From Paenibacillus shirakamiensis (GTDB lineage Bacteria; Bacillota; Bacilli; Paenibacillales; Paenibacillaceae), in the NCBI RefSeq assembly GCF_017874255.1, contig NZ_JAGGLD010000003.1:470848-534847 (forward strand): DNA of 64,000 nt, given 5' to 3'. The stretch's first letter is position 1; each line of letters begins with the position of its first letter. The position numbers and the translations under genes are program-made. The notes below the pieces were generated by a model, which was not told where the DNA came from, made no database searches, and saw only the letters and a list, made by a program, of their open reading frames with translations. Shown here one piece after another: positions 1 through 9,783 of this stretch.

Positions 1-167
1 CTTCTTATAAATATAATATTCGCAATAATTCTGACCTTATATAACCGCAGAACAATGAGATAAAATGGGATTAAGCGATAAGAATTAAATTCCGGTTGAT
101 GAGAGCAAATGACTGACGTTCATAGATTACAGCAAAATTACATAAAAATTGCATATATGAATATATC

Positions 168-203
168 AAAAAAGGGCTACCTGAACATTCAGGTAGCCCT
201 TTT
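168..203 (-). terminator. Rho-independent terminator of the giant SLH gene
   Basis: A near-perfect inverted repeat (AAGGGCTACCTGAA paired with TTCAGGTAGCCCTT across a 2-base loop) lies 11 bases past the stop codon of the minus-strand gene. Read on the minus strand it is followed by a run of T residues. Bases 1-167 hold nothing I recognise. Confidence 0.9.
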
Positions 204-214
204 ACCTTGGTCAT

Positions 215-3200
215 TTATTCGTTAATGAATTGAACTAATTGCAAAGATCCTTTTAAGACTTTCACGGCCTCAGCACGGGTCGCTAGCGCTTTAGGAGCCA
301 TTTGATTGCTTGTCGTCCCATTTAAAATATGCGTTGTTACTAGATCGGCCATCGCATCCTTCGCCCAGCTTCCAATAGCACCCTGATCTTTAAAGCTATC
401 TAATGCAGAGTTAGCATTGGTTGTTGTTGGCGAGTGTCCTGCATACTTTAGAGCTCTCAGCGTCATGGTAGCCATTTCTTCTCTGCTAATTGAATCAGAT
501 GGATGGAAGCTATGATCCTCTAGCCCTTGAATAATCTTCGCATCCACTGCCGCTGAGATGGCTCCATAAAACCAATCTGAAGCTTTCACATCTTTGAAAT
601 TCGCTCCTGTGCCTGCTCCGTCTAATCCGAGCGAACGGACAAGCAGGGCAGCAAATTCAGCACGAGTAACATGTTGCTGTGGCGCAAACGTATTCGCCGT
701 CTCACCTTGAATAATTAACTTCGAAGCTAGAAGATGTATATCGTTCTGCGCCCAATGTCCCTGAATATCATCGAAGCTGACATCAGACTGAATCACAGCA
801 TAGATCCCTTGACTAGCCGTTGATTTCATCGTAACTGTTGTCTCATTGCCACGGACGCTCAAATAAGTAGGGACAAATACGAACTTCTGGCTCCGTTCAT
901 CATATCGAACACCTGTAGTGATGTTCGGAAGTAGTGCTGATTTCACGGTCATACCTCTAGAAGCAAATGAGCCGAAATGGTCCATAGCAATCGTCTTCCC
1001 ATTCGCTTCCGCAGTGACTGTGAATTTCACAACATCACTCAACATTTTCACATGAGCTTGAGTTGCGGCAGTGTTGAGTTTCTCTTTGAGGGTATCTTCC
1101 GCATTAGATATAACTACTGAAAGTTTGATATTTTTCAATTCAGTACCTAGAGTGGTTGTAAATTTCTGACTGTCCATTGCACTAAAAGGTAATGTATAGA
1201 ACCCATCTTTAGTTACAATTTTTATACTTGTGCCTGACTTCGTAAGATCTACAGAACTCAGCGACTGTATTGGAATCTCTACCTTCACAGGTTCCGTAGA
1301 ATTAGGAATGCTCAGCACCGGCTGGCTATGAGCTTGGAGCTCTTTGCTTAAAGAGTCCCCATCCAATATCACTTTGTTATATACAATGCCATCTGTACCT
1401 TTTTCTTTCACGAACACTACCTTCACTTGATCCAAGTATGCAGTACCCCCATCACCTGGTGTTGGTGTTGGTGTTGGTGTTGGTGTTGGTGTTGGTGTTG
1501 GTGTTGGTGTTGGTGTTGGTGTTGGCGTCGGTGTCGGTGTCGGTGTTGGCGTCGGTGTCGGTGTTGGCGTCGGTGTCGGATCCGGCGTTACAACCTTATC
1601 ACTCTTCAGCTCTTTCGTGTTCCGAACACGTATCCTTGTCCCTTCCGTATTTTTACCTACAAAACCTACAGCTTCGAGCGTATCTCCTGCATTAAGGACG
1701 GGAACTGGACCGCTCTGATTGACGATATACCCATCGGTAAAGATGAGAATATGACCTGTTCCATCATCAACAACATATGAATTATCATCATATTTAGAGA
1801 TGACCTTCCCTTTTACCTTCACAAGTAGACCTTGATTCATTTCCTCAAGTGCCTGCCCCGTAGTTATAGAACGAGGTTGGACTGGCGATGTATGCCCTGT
1901 CTTGATAACATCCATAGCGAATGAGCCAAATTCTAGTTCTTGATTGTTCTCAAACATTTTAGTCTCGCCATAGACGCGTACGGTATCTCCTTCCACAAGC
2001 GTATTGTCCGGCACTTCTTTGAATGCCATAATACCACCAGAGGCATCTTGAACATAGAAAGCATCAAAGAACACACTTGAACCGGACACTACGGTTCCTT
2101 CAATTACGGCCGATGTTCCTTCAGGTAAAGTTCTGACTTTAGCAATAGATGTAATCACCGTATCTTGATGCGTGAGCCAATGAATGCTGTTAATTCCAAG
2201 CTCATTATTGCCCTTCGCATTGTAAGATTCGTCCATCTGTTTATCATTGACAAAATTCATACCCGAGACAATGATTCGACCTTTCCCTAGTTCCTCAGAA
2301 GCTACAGCAGGTATAGCCGAGCCCCCTTTTCCATCATTCGTATTGTCATAGGTGAATCCACCCGCGACTATGTTGTTCTGAAAGGTTGTCTCATTCCCTT
2401 TTACGAGTACAGTTACTTTGTCATTCACATCTTGAGTATCTACCAGTGCCGTATGTCCAACTCGCTCCAGACTTGCCCCACTATAATACTCTAAAGTTAG
2501 TGAACGATCGGTAATGTAATTCCGCACTGGACCAGGATGAAGCCTTACGGTATACGTATTGTTACCAACTGGTTGAGACCAGAAATTTCCCGCAGGGCTC
2601 GTATCAAATAAACCATCATTGTTCACTTGAATTTGGGATCCGATTTTTTGTAGCAAATTGTTACTTATCGTTGGACTTGCACTATTGTTACTCTTTTCCG
2701 TCAGGAATAACGATCCACCCTTTTGCACAAAATCTGCAATGGCTGTACTTTCGTCATCAGTTACAGCAAGCGAAGGATGTGTGAACATTAGTACATTCAC
2801 ATCAGCGAGCGTCGATGCTGTGATAGCACCCGTATTCTCGATTACCGTGTAGCCCTCTTGACGGAGCTGCGTAGTAAAACTTTTCAAATTATCTTTGTAC
2901 GTTCCTGCATCCGTAGTTGTATTCTCGTTCTTGTGTGAAGCATCAATCAGAACTTTGATTCCTAATGAAGCTTTGATACTCACGGGCAATTCGAATTGAT
3001 TGTCCTCTGGAGCATCACCTGAAGGGGTATCCAAGACCGCAATAATCTTATGATTACCCTGCACAGGGTTTGCCCACGATACTCTCGCAATCGCTGTCCC
3101 TTTGTTCAGAATGGAAGGAACGACTGCGTTGTTAATCAGATGTGCAGCATCTACACTATCATAGTAGAAATGTACATTTAAATTCGTCAAATCCTGTGAA

Positions 3201-6200
3201 CCTAGATTTGTAAGACCCGCTTCTAGCGTCGCTGGGCTTCCAGCAACCATACTATTTCCTACTACGTTAATTCCACTAACTTTTACATCCGTGGTTACTT
3301 CTTGTGACCAGATGGGTGCGGAGTAGATGCGTTCGCCGTCCATTTGGGTCACTTTGACTACATACCACTGCTGTCCCCCCGTTACCGCAACCGTTGGATG
3401 CCATGTAAAATCCTTCGTCATAGGAGTATAAGTCTGGAGCACTTTATTTGTATTCGAGATTAGCTCTACCTTAGCAATACGGTCATCCGACTTGTAGGTA
3501 TCCTTAAGATAACTGAATTCAGGCATAGTCTTCTTATCTTCAGCTACCGGATCGTTGCCTGAAATAGAGAAGTTTAATGTATTTCCCTTTACAGTCGAAC
3601 CCATGTAATTCCCATTTGCCAAGAAATCTAGCGAGAAGTTCGGATCCTCACTCATGTATACACGCATATTGCGCATCGACTGAAGCAAGGAATCTTGAGA
3701 AAGATCGTTCGCTACAATGACTGTTCTAGCATTGGTCTCTCCCCATGTACCATCATGGTTATCTTCACCATACGTAGGTGCGACATGCCAGCCTAGGTCT
3801 AGAGCCTTGAAAAATTTCCCTTCTGCATTGGCATAGCCATAATGACCTGATCCATTCCCTAACTCGAACATAGTGAATAGCTTATCTACGTTCCGATCGT
3901 AAGGGGTAAAGTTATTGAACGCATTCGCAGACATATCGGGATGATTGAACTGTGCCACGATATCGTCATACGTGAGAACCCAAGCATAGTATTTACTTAA
4001 GTCTTGATACTGCTTGGAGTTCTGATTCCGATCAATAAAGTTCTTCGTTCCAAATACATTGGAATGCCCCCAAGTAGTCGATGTCATCTCAAAGGCTGGG
4101 AACACAACAAAACTATTATTTTTGGTATACTGATTCGCTAATGTCTTCGTTAGTTGCCAATCCGCGCCGCCCGTACGTTCTGGGGAACCTTTATGATCTA
4201 CGGTGTCCTGTCCAGACAACGAAGAGTCAATATCATGGGAGTGATCGGAGAAAGCAAAGAAGTCATAATGATGCTTCTCAGCGGCTTTGAGTGCATCTTC
4301 AGGTGTACCGGCTGCGTCATGGGAGATGTTCGTGTGATTATGTGTTGTCCCCCAGTAATGATGACCTCCAGTAAAAACGGGCGTGACTGTGAACTTCCAT
4401 GTGTATGAACCCTTGTTGCCTAATTTATCACTGACCTGAACAGACACTTCATGCTCTGCTATCGTCAGATCCGTCACTTGAGGAATAGCAATGGTGATGG
4501 TATCCCCTTGAATCGTTCCTGTAGCTACTGCACCATCTAACTTCGCTTGTAGCGTCGAAACATCTAATCCACTAGGTTCATTGAACTTCACAGAAATGAT
4601 CGGTCTTCGATCTTCAATTTTGGTAGCAGACATTGGGGTCTCCTCGAAAAATTGAGGTGCAGCCGTATCTTCAGTAACGCTCACTTTCAGGGGGGATGCC
4701 GCTGAACCGGACTGCTTCACCTCAGCACCTGCCTTAGCTTCAATATAATAATCAAAGCTGCCTGAAGTCGCAAAGCTTGAATTCAAGTTCACCGTATAAT
4801 TGAGATGATCCTGTGAAGTCATCGGTAACGATGAATAGGTTCCTTCCACAGCACGGTAGTATAACGTAACAGAGTCGGCGTTCTTCGCCACTGCGCCAAA
4901 CTGAACATCTGTATTTTTGTAGACTTGTGTAAGGGGTTGATGAGTTAAGGTTAACTCTTTGACCTCATTAATATCTGCTGAGGATCTTGGATATACCTGA
5001 TATCCTGTCTTATAGGTTGTTCCCGTTACATACTGACTAAGTATGCCTGTAAACGTATAGATGCTATCTTTCTGAAGTTTGGCTGCAACATCAATGCCAC
5101 TGGCGGTAGTAATCCGCACGGTCATCGTCTTATTCGTTACTGTATCTGCAACGGTAAGATTGGTTCCAGTACCTGATGTCGCTGGAATATTTGTCACTTT
5201 TCCAGTGAACTGGACGAGCGTCCCTTCCATCGGTTCAGCTTTATTATAATCAATCAGTTCTAACAAGCTCGATTGGGTAGCTGCCGGAAGAGGTGACGTT
5301 CCTTTCTTCACCACAGTCGTTGGCGTAATCTCAGTTAATCCGTTATAAAATTGGATAGGACCCGTCACATCAATGACATCCCCTGGAGCAACTGTCTTTC
5401 CCGCTGGAAGGGCTCCGAATACCGCAATCCCGCCTGTTGCATCTTGCATATAGAACGTATTGGCCGCTGTCACCGCATTATTTACAGTCACCGTTCCCTC
5501 AATGGTGAACACCTGATTGATTTTATCGGGTTTGCCATTTGCATCGTTCGTTCTTACGGTACGAATCGGGGTAATGACCGCCGTATCTTCCTTATGAATT
5601 GAAGTTCTAGGTCCCTCCAAGTCTTTGCCGCTAGAAGAATACGTTGTCTGCGAGACAAATATATCATTAGCCCCACCTGTAAACGTATAGATGAATGACC
5701 CGTCTGCCCCAGAGGTAACATAATCTTTACCGTCTGATGCATTCGTATAACTTGTCCCTCCTGTCTGAACACTATAGACGCTAACTTTTGCAGCTGGTGC
5801 AGAAGCTCCAGCATTACCTACGATACGTCCTCCGCCATTGGCATCTAGATAATATTTGATATTTGCTTCCGCTACCGCTGGACTTGGCACAGCTAGATGA
5901 ATAACAACTGCTGTACTTTCTGTTTTGCTATTTTCTTTAGATGTAACATAGATCGTGTTCTTTCCTGCTGAATTATCAAAGGTCAAATTACCGAATGCTC
6001 CCGAAGCATCAGCATCCACACTACTGACCGCTTGAACAGATCCTGAGCTTGGATCATCCAAATATAGATGAATCCGACTATTCGCTGGACTAGCACCTAC
6101 ATCTCCAGAAACGGTCCCTGTAGTACCCTGATTCGTAAATTGGACTAGACTTCCTTGAACCTGTGTACTTTTGGTGACCACAATGGCAGGTGTACTTGTA

Positions 6201-6862
6201 TTTCTAGGCGCTTGGACGGCCGCTACTGTGAAATCAGTAGCGTTGTTATCCGTGTCCCATCCGGCCCCTTTGCCTGGCTCTGACTTACTTCCATCTTCTG
6301 ATTTACGCTGAGCACTCGTAGTGTTACTTAAGACAGGAGTTGCCGCAGTCTCGGCTTCATTTGCAGCTCCATACCCAACAAAATCAACGACGGAAGAATC
6401 GAGACGAGAGGTTATAGCCTCTTGCTTGTTAGTTAAAGCTACTTTTCCATCCGTTCCAGCTAATGTAATTGTACCGATATCATCCGCTGTAACGGGGAGG
6501 GGGAGATTGGCATTCGTCCCTGCAGCTTCTTGAATGAGATAAAATCCATGACCGGGAATCATCGTTTTCCCTGTTAATTTTGTTAAATTATATACTGCTG
6601 TGCTTGCTTTAGATGCATATTGAACCGCATAACCGTCTAAATTAATAGCACTATCGGTCGGATTATATAACTCTATGAAATCATTTGAATAGGGCGCCCC
6701 ATTATTGCCTCCCCCACCATAGACTTGACTAATCACAACATGTCCGGCAGCCGCAGCTGCTCTGGGTACCCATACCCCTTGCGGAACCGCTGACAGCACA
6801 AGTAGCAGCATAGCTAATCCCATGCTGGTCTTTTTCCTCAATCGCTGAAATTTCAAACTCAT
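215..6862 (-). CDS. Giant secreted SLH protein with lamin-tail, PHP metallo-phosphoesterase and CARDB-like domains
   Basis: A 2215-residue exported protein predicted to bind the cell wall. The ATG at 6862 is chosen because GAGGAGG sits 8 bases upstream, whereas an in-frame start 13 codons earlier has no such site. Order seen: a signal peptide (residues 1-38, ending near AAAAA), a lamin-tail-like domain (about 40-150), Ig/OB-like segments, a PHP-type domain (about 835-1055) with metal-binding motifs THNH and SDHSHD as in CehA/McbA-like hydrolases, a CARDB-like domain (about 1200-1300), a ThuA/DUF4350-like segment, another OB-like segment, a Thr-Pro repeat linker (about 1762-1802), a pre-SLH module and three SLH repeats (about 2031-2205). 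The substrate is unknown; a phosphoesterase or nuclease role is inferred from the PHP fold. It ends at a strong terminator and is divergent from the next gene. Confidence 0.88.
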   Translation of the reverse strand: MSLKFQRLRKKTSMGLAMLLLVLSAVPQGVWVPRAAAAAGHVVISQVYGGGGNNGAPYSNDFIELYNPTDSAINLDGYAVQYASKASTAVYNLTKLTGKTMIPGHGFYLIQEAAGTNANLPLPVTADDIGTITLAGTDGKVALTNKQEAITSRLDSSVVDFVGYGAANEAETAATPVLSNTTSAQRKSEDGSKSEPGKGAGWDTDNNATDFTVAAVQAPRNTSTPAIVVTKSTQVQGSLVQFTNQGTTGTVSGDVGASPANSRIHLYLDDPSSGSVQAVSSVDADASGAFGNLTFDNSAGKNTIYVTSKENSKTESTAVVIHLAVPSPAVAEANIKYYLDANGGGRIVGNAGASAPAAKVSVYSVQTGGTSYTNASDGKDYVTSGADGSFIYTFTGGANDIFVSQTTYSSSGKDLEGPRTSIHKEDTAVITPIRTVRTNDANGKPDKINQVFTIEGTVTVNNAVTAANTFYMQDATGGIAVFGALPAGKTVAPGDVIDVTGPIQFYNGLTEITPTTVVKKGTSPLPAATQSSLLELIDYNKAEPMEGTLVQFTGKVTNIPATSGTGTNLTVADTVTNKTMTVRITTASGIDVAAKLQKDSIYTFTGILSQYVTGTTYKTGYQVYPRSSADINEVKELTLTHQPLTQVYKNTDVQFGAVAKNADSVTLYYRAVEGTYSSLPMTSQDHLNYTVNLNSSFATSGSFDYYIEAKAGAEVKQSGSAASPLKVSVTEDTAAPQFFEETPMSATKIEDRRPIISVKFNEPSGLDVSTLQAKLDGAVATGTIQGDTITIAIPQVTDLTIAEHEVSVQVSDKLGNKGSYTWKFTVTPVFTGGHHYWGTTHNHTNISHDAAGTPEDALKAAEKHHYDFFAFSDHSHDIDSSLSGQDTVDHKGSPERTGGADWQLTKTLANQYTKNNSFVVFPAFEMTSTTWGHSNVFGTKNFIDRNQNSKQYQDLSKYYAWVLTYDDIVAQFNHPDMSANAFNNFTPYDRNVDKLFTMFELGNGSGHYGYANAEGKFFKALDLGWHVAPTYGEDNHDGTWGETNARTVIVANDLSQDSLLQSMRNMRVYMSEDPNFSLDFLANGNYMGSTVKGNTLNFSISGNDPVAEDKKTMPEFSYLKDTYKSDDRIAKVELISNTNKVLQTYTPMTKDFTWHPTVAVTGGQQWYVVKVTQMDGERIYSAPIWSQEVTTDVKVSGINVVGNSMVAGSPATLEAGLTNLGSQDLTNLNVHFYYDSVDAAHLINNAVVPSILNKGTAIARVSWANPVQGNHKIIAVLDTPSGDAPEDNQFELPVSIKASLGIKVLIDASHKNENTTTDAGTYKDNLKSFTTQLRQEGYTVIENTGAITASTLADVNVLMFTHPSLAVTDDESTAIADFVQKGGSLFLTEKSNNSASPTISNNLLQKIGSQIQVNNDGLFDTSPAGNFWSQPVGNNTYTVRLHPGPVRNYITDRSLTLEYYSGASLERVGHTALVDTQDVNDKVTVLVKGNETTFQNNIVAGGFTYDNTNDGKGGSAIPAVASEELGKGRIIVSGMNFVNDKQMDESYNAKGNNELGINSIHWLTHQDTVITSIAKVRTLPEGTSAVIEGTVVSGSSVFFDAFYVQDASGGIMAFKEVPDNTLVEGDTVRVYGETKMFENNQELEFGSFAMDVIKTGHTSPVQPRSITTGQALEEMNQGLLVKVKGKVISKYDDNSYVVDDGTGHILIFTDGYIVNQSGPVPVLNAGDTLEAVGFVGKNTEGTRIRVRNTKELKSDKVVTPDPTPTPTPTPTPTPTPTPTPTPTPTPTPTPTPTPTPTPTPTPGDGGTAYLDQVKVVFVKEKGTDGIVYNKVILDGDSLSKELQAHSQPVLSIPNSTEPVKVEIPIQSLSSVDLTKSGTSIKIVTKDGFYTLPFSAMDSQKFTTTLGTELKNIKLSVVISNAEDTLKEKLNTAATQAHVKMLSDVVKFTVTAEANGKTIAMDHFGSFASRGMTVKSALLPNITTGVRYDERSQKFVFVPTYLSVRGNETTVTMKSTASQGIYAVIQSDVSFDDIQGHWAQNDIHLLASKLIIQGETANTFAPQQHVTRAEFAALLVRSLGLDGAGTGANFKDVKASDWFYGAISAAVDAKIIQGLEDHSFHPSDSISREEMATMTLRALKYAGHSPTTTNANSALDSFKDQGAIGSWAKDAMADLVTTHILNGTTSNQMAPKALATRAEAVKVLKGSLQLVQFINE
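1458..1578. repeat. GGTGTT hexanucleotide microsatellite coding for a (Thr-Pro)n linker
   Basis: About eleven perfect GGTGTT units are followed by degenerate copies (GGTGTC, GGCGTC). On the minus strand they encode alternating Thr and Pro in the giant SLH protein, between an OB-like segment and the pre-SLH module. Because the unit is six bases, copy-number change alters linker length without shifting frame. Confidence 0.9.
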
Positions 6863-7083
6863 GAACCTAACTCCTCCTCGTTGTATGACACTTGAACACA
6901 AATTCGTATAGCTATTTAATGATAAGCACTTTTTGTAAAGCCCATGTTATGTCTACCGCTGAATTTTGCGCCGAAAAGTTAATATAACTTTACACTTAGT
7001 TAACACCCTGAATAATAAGTCTCGCTATGATGAGGGGTAGCCGATAATCAGGCTCTAGTACTCACTTCAAGGAGGAACTTCTT

Positions 7084-8295
7084 TTGTTAACTCGCCCGCT
7101 TCGATTGTCTTGCTACACCCTTATCACCATCATGATGTTATCCATGATCACGATGACCTTCTCTAACTTCAAGGTATCTGCTCATGCACTTAGTGCCAGT
7201 TACACCACAGTAACATTGAATAAGGACACAACTAATGTTGCCTTCTCTTTAGATGTTATTTCCGTTATGGAGAACATTAAGATCGATACCAATGGAAATG
7301 GAATTATAGAACAAAGTGAACTGGATAGTCACACGCATGCATTGGAAGAATGGATATCGGATAGCGTTGTGCTAGACATGAATAGTAGAGAGCAGACCCC
7401 TCATTTCACAGCCATCAAACTTGAAAATAAAGCAGATAAAGAAGTCATTACGTGGGATATTACCTACCCTGCCTTTCAATCCGGGCAGACTATTGCCATT
7501 ACAGACGGTCTATACGCTGAGCCCTCAAGTTCTACCTATGTCAATCTCATTACAGCACGGTATCAAGATCAAGTGAGCGATACGGTTCTTCAAGGTAAGA
7601 ATCGCACGTGGACGATGTTATTAACGGAAGAACAACAACAGCAACAATTGAATACACCCGCAGGTACGAATGGAAATGCCGGGTCGGGAACTACAAACGC
7701 ATCTCATTCGGGTTCTTCCACTTCGGAATCAGGTGCTAGTACAATTGACAGCTCTGATGGGTTCTCCTTCTTCAAGCTGGGGATGAATCATATCCTCACA
7801 GGGTACGATCATTTATTATTCTTGTTCGCTCTTCTCCTCAGAAAACAAAGCTTCAAACAATACGCTTCCATTATTACGGCATTCACCATTGCACATAGCA
7901 TTACCTTATCTCTAGCCGTACTTGGATGGATCAGTGTTCCATCACGCATTGTAGAATCGGTCATTGCGCTCAGTATCTGTTATGTAGCTTTGGAGAATAT
8001 ATTCCGTAAAAACATCCGATATCGCTGGGCGATTACGTTCATGTTCGGCTTAATCCATGGCATTGGATTCTCCGATATTCTCAGAGCCATGAATCTACCA
8101 AAGGGACATTTAGCTGTAGATCTAATCAGTTTCAACCTTGGGATCGAGTTCATTCAGATCAGCATCGTCTTGATTCTGCTTCCTATTCTTGCGCTTCTTC
8201 AGAAGAAGAATTTTTTCAAACCCGCTGTCATCTATGGTTCCTGGATCATTACAACCCTTGGTGCCTTTTGGTTAGTAGAACGTCTTTTCTTCTAG
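7084..8295 (+). CDS. HupE/UreJ-family membrane protein with an EF-hand-like loop
   Basis: 403 residues. The start is a TTG at 7084, supported by AAGGAGG 8 bases upstream. A signal peptide or N-terminal membrane segment (about 12-35) precedes an extracellular part of about 200 residues that carries one canonical-looking EF-hand loop (DTNGNGIIEQSE, about residue 75). A Ser/Thr/Gly-rich spacer follows, then six or seven membrane helices (about 225-403) with the HupE/UreJ-type signature: a His-rich first helix (NHILTGYDHLLF), TIAHS and GLIHGIGF. Known relatives are linked to metal (nickel) delivery, but many copies, like this one, lie away from hydrogenase or urease genes, so the substrate is unknown. 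It is transcribed alone and ends at a strong terminator. Confidence 0.82.
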   Translation: MLTRPLRLSCYTLITIMMLSMITMTFSNFKVSAHALSASYTTVTLNKDTTNVAFSLDVISVMENIKIDTNGNGIIEQSELDSHTHALEEWISDSVVLDMNSREQTPHFTAIKLENKADKEVITWDITYPAFQSGQTIAITDGLYAEPSSSTYVNLITARYQDQVSDTVLQGKNRTWTMLLTEEQQQQQLNTPAGTNGNAGSGTTNASHSGSSTSESGASTIDSSDGFSFFKLGMNHILTGYDHLLFLFALLLRKQSFKQYASIITAFTIAHSITLSLAVLGWISVPSRIVESVIALSICYVALENIFRKNIRYRWAITFMFGLIHGIGFSDILRAMNLPKGHLAVDLISFNLGIEFIQISIVLILLPILALLQKKNFFKPAVIYGSWIITTLGAFWLVERLFF

Positions 8296-8313
8296 CTACA
8301 TTCCATATAGACC

Positions 8314-8352
8314 AAAAAAAGGACCTTTGTTTTTCACAAAGGTCCTTTTTTT
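8314..8352 (+). terminator. Terminator after the HupE/UreJ-like gene
   Basis: An inverted repeat of about 17 bases (AAAAAAAGGACCTTTGT and its complement) with a five-base loop runs into a T-rich tail. It is symmetric enough to act in both directions. Confidence 0.9.
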
Positions 8353-8478
8353 GGTTTTTCTATTTTTAAGCTAATAATATCTCAGTAGTTCATGCATGCT
8401 TAGGAGTAAGATGCATTTATTATTTAGTTCACAGATATTTTAGTTCACAGATTATGCACTTTTTTTCACGGGTTCGGC

Positions 8479-8517
8479 TTGACTTAAAACTCTAGATAAA
8501 CTACTCTAATTAAAGTA
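8479..8517 (+). promoter_or_regulatory. Candidate promoter and PadR operator before the ABC-2-like permease
   Basis: TTGACT (8479-8484) is followed after 17 bases by a weak -10, TACTCT (8502-8507). The dyad TACT-N8-AGTA (8502-8517) covers that -10. PadR-family repressors often bind short inverted arms separated by about eight bases, and a PadR gene lies downstream in the same unit. The site is inferred from layout only. Confidence 0.4.
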
Positions 8518-8548
8518 TATAAAATAAAGTATAAGGGTGGAGAAGTCA

Positions 8549-9691
8549 GTGTCAGCATTTTTTAAAAATAAGGCGATCAAAAGTGGAATATTCATGATGG
8601 TGTTCTATCAGATCATCATGATTGGAATATTCATGTCGGGATATAGCGCTATACCCAAAAATATAAGCAACCTGTCCGTAGCGATCGTCAATGAAGATAC
8701 ACAGTCGGGTGTACAGTTCGTAGAACAGATGAAAAAGCAGCTTCCTTTTAAACTCGTTACGAATGATTCACTAGATCAGGCGAAAAAAGAACTTGAAGAT
8801 CGAGAAGTTCATTTAATCATGCACATTCCTCAAGACTTCACTCAGAAACTGTCCAAGCAAGGGGAAAAAGCGAAGTTAGATTTCTTTATTAATGAATCTA
8901 ATCCAGCAGCAATCAACAGCAGCATGCAAAATGTAGCCGATCAGATCTCCAGCAAACTCACCAGCCAAATTCAGACTCAAAGTTTCGAAGGTCTATTGCA
9001 AGGCATGAAAGTCCCCGCAGATCAATCCAAACAAATGGTTGAAAGTGTCATGACCAAGATCACATCTAACATAGTGATTACGAACCCTGCTCCAACGGGA
9101 ATGCACAACCAGATGGCACCCATGTTCCTGACAATGGCTTCGTATGTCGGTGCTATGATCTACTCTATGATGAGTATTGGCGCGCTGAATTACTTGAAGA
9201 CGAATATGAACAAATGGAAAGCCTTCCTTTCCCTTCAAGGCGTGAACTTAGTTCTTTCAATTGTTGCCCCTTTGGTGGGTCTAGCCATTTACTTTGCGAT
9301 TCAAGGCTATAGTGCAGATATCTTCTTCAAAATGTGGATGGTGCACGCTTTAGAATTATTCGTAGCCATTGAATTCACTAGTATCTTCTGCCTAGCGTTT
9401 GGTCAAGCCGGTATGATCTTGAATCTGCCATTGCTGCTGTCCCAGACCATTGCTAGTGGAGCCGTGCTTCCACAAGAAATCATGCCGGGATTCTTCAAGG
9501 CACTCAGCCACATTTCACCGATGTTCTACACCGTTCATTTGGATTACAATATGCTGTTTGGCGGTGGCAAAACTTCGGTATATCTGTTAGGACTTATCCT
9601 TGTTGGCGTAGTAGCTTTAGCTATTAATGCTATCATTCACCTGCTCAAACCTGTTAAAACAGTACAAATCGCAACCCAGTCTGCACAGTAA
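8549..9691 (+). CDS. ABC-2-type permease, YhgE/Pip-like
   Basis: 380 residues from a GTG at 8549, chosen because GGTGGAG lies about 7 bases upstream; an in-frame GTG 12 bases earlier has no site. An N-terminal membrane helix (about 12-35) is followed by an extracellular alpha/beta domain (about 40-175) of the type in which such proteins start with VAIVNED, then six membrane helices (about 185-370). This layout matches single-chain ABC-2 permeases related to YhgE/Pip, often linked to resistance to membrane-active compounds. No ATPase gene is adjacent, so a partner would be encoded elsewhere. A PadR regulator follows in the same direction and is the likely controller. The substrate is unknown. 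Confidence 0.78.
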   Translation: MSAFFKNKAIKSGIFMMVFYQIIMIGIFMSGYSAIPKNISNLSVAIVNEDTQSGVQFVEQMKKQLPFKLVTNDSLDQAKKELEDREVHLIMHIPQDFTQKLSKQGEKAKLDFFINESNPAAINSSMQNVADQISSKLTSQIQTQSFEGLLQGMKVPADQSKQMVESVMTKITSNIVITNPAPTGMHNQMAPMFLTMASYVGAMIYSMMSIGALNYLKTNMNKWKAFLSLQGVNLVLSIVAPLVGLAIYFAIQGYSADIFFKMWMVHALELFVAIEFTSIFCLAFGQAGMILNLPLLLSQTIASGAVLPQEIMPGFFKALSHISPMFYTVHLDYNMLFGGGKTSVYLLGLILVGVVALAINAIIHLLKPVKTVQIATQSAQ

Positions 9692-9710
9692 CCTATTTTC
9701 ATGTACACTA

Positions 9711-9759
9711 TAATAAAAGGACTAGCTAAGACTCGTAGTCTCGGTTAGTCCTTTTATTC
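9711..9759 (+). terminator. Hairpin terminator between the permease and padR-type genes
   Basis: AATAAAAGGACTA pairs with TAGTCCTTTTATT around an inner GACTcgtAGTC hairpin, followed by TCAATAT. It lies 25 bases before the PadR start codon, so the regulator may be expressed by read-through or from its own start. Confidence 0.75.
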
Positions 9760-9783
9760 AATATGTGAATAAGGGGGAACACC

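Noticed and set aside
1427..1780. Plus-strand frames rich in Cys-Trp or Val-Leu repeats
   Set aside because: They are antisense readings of the GGTGTT microsatellite in the giant SLH gene and have no ribosome site.
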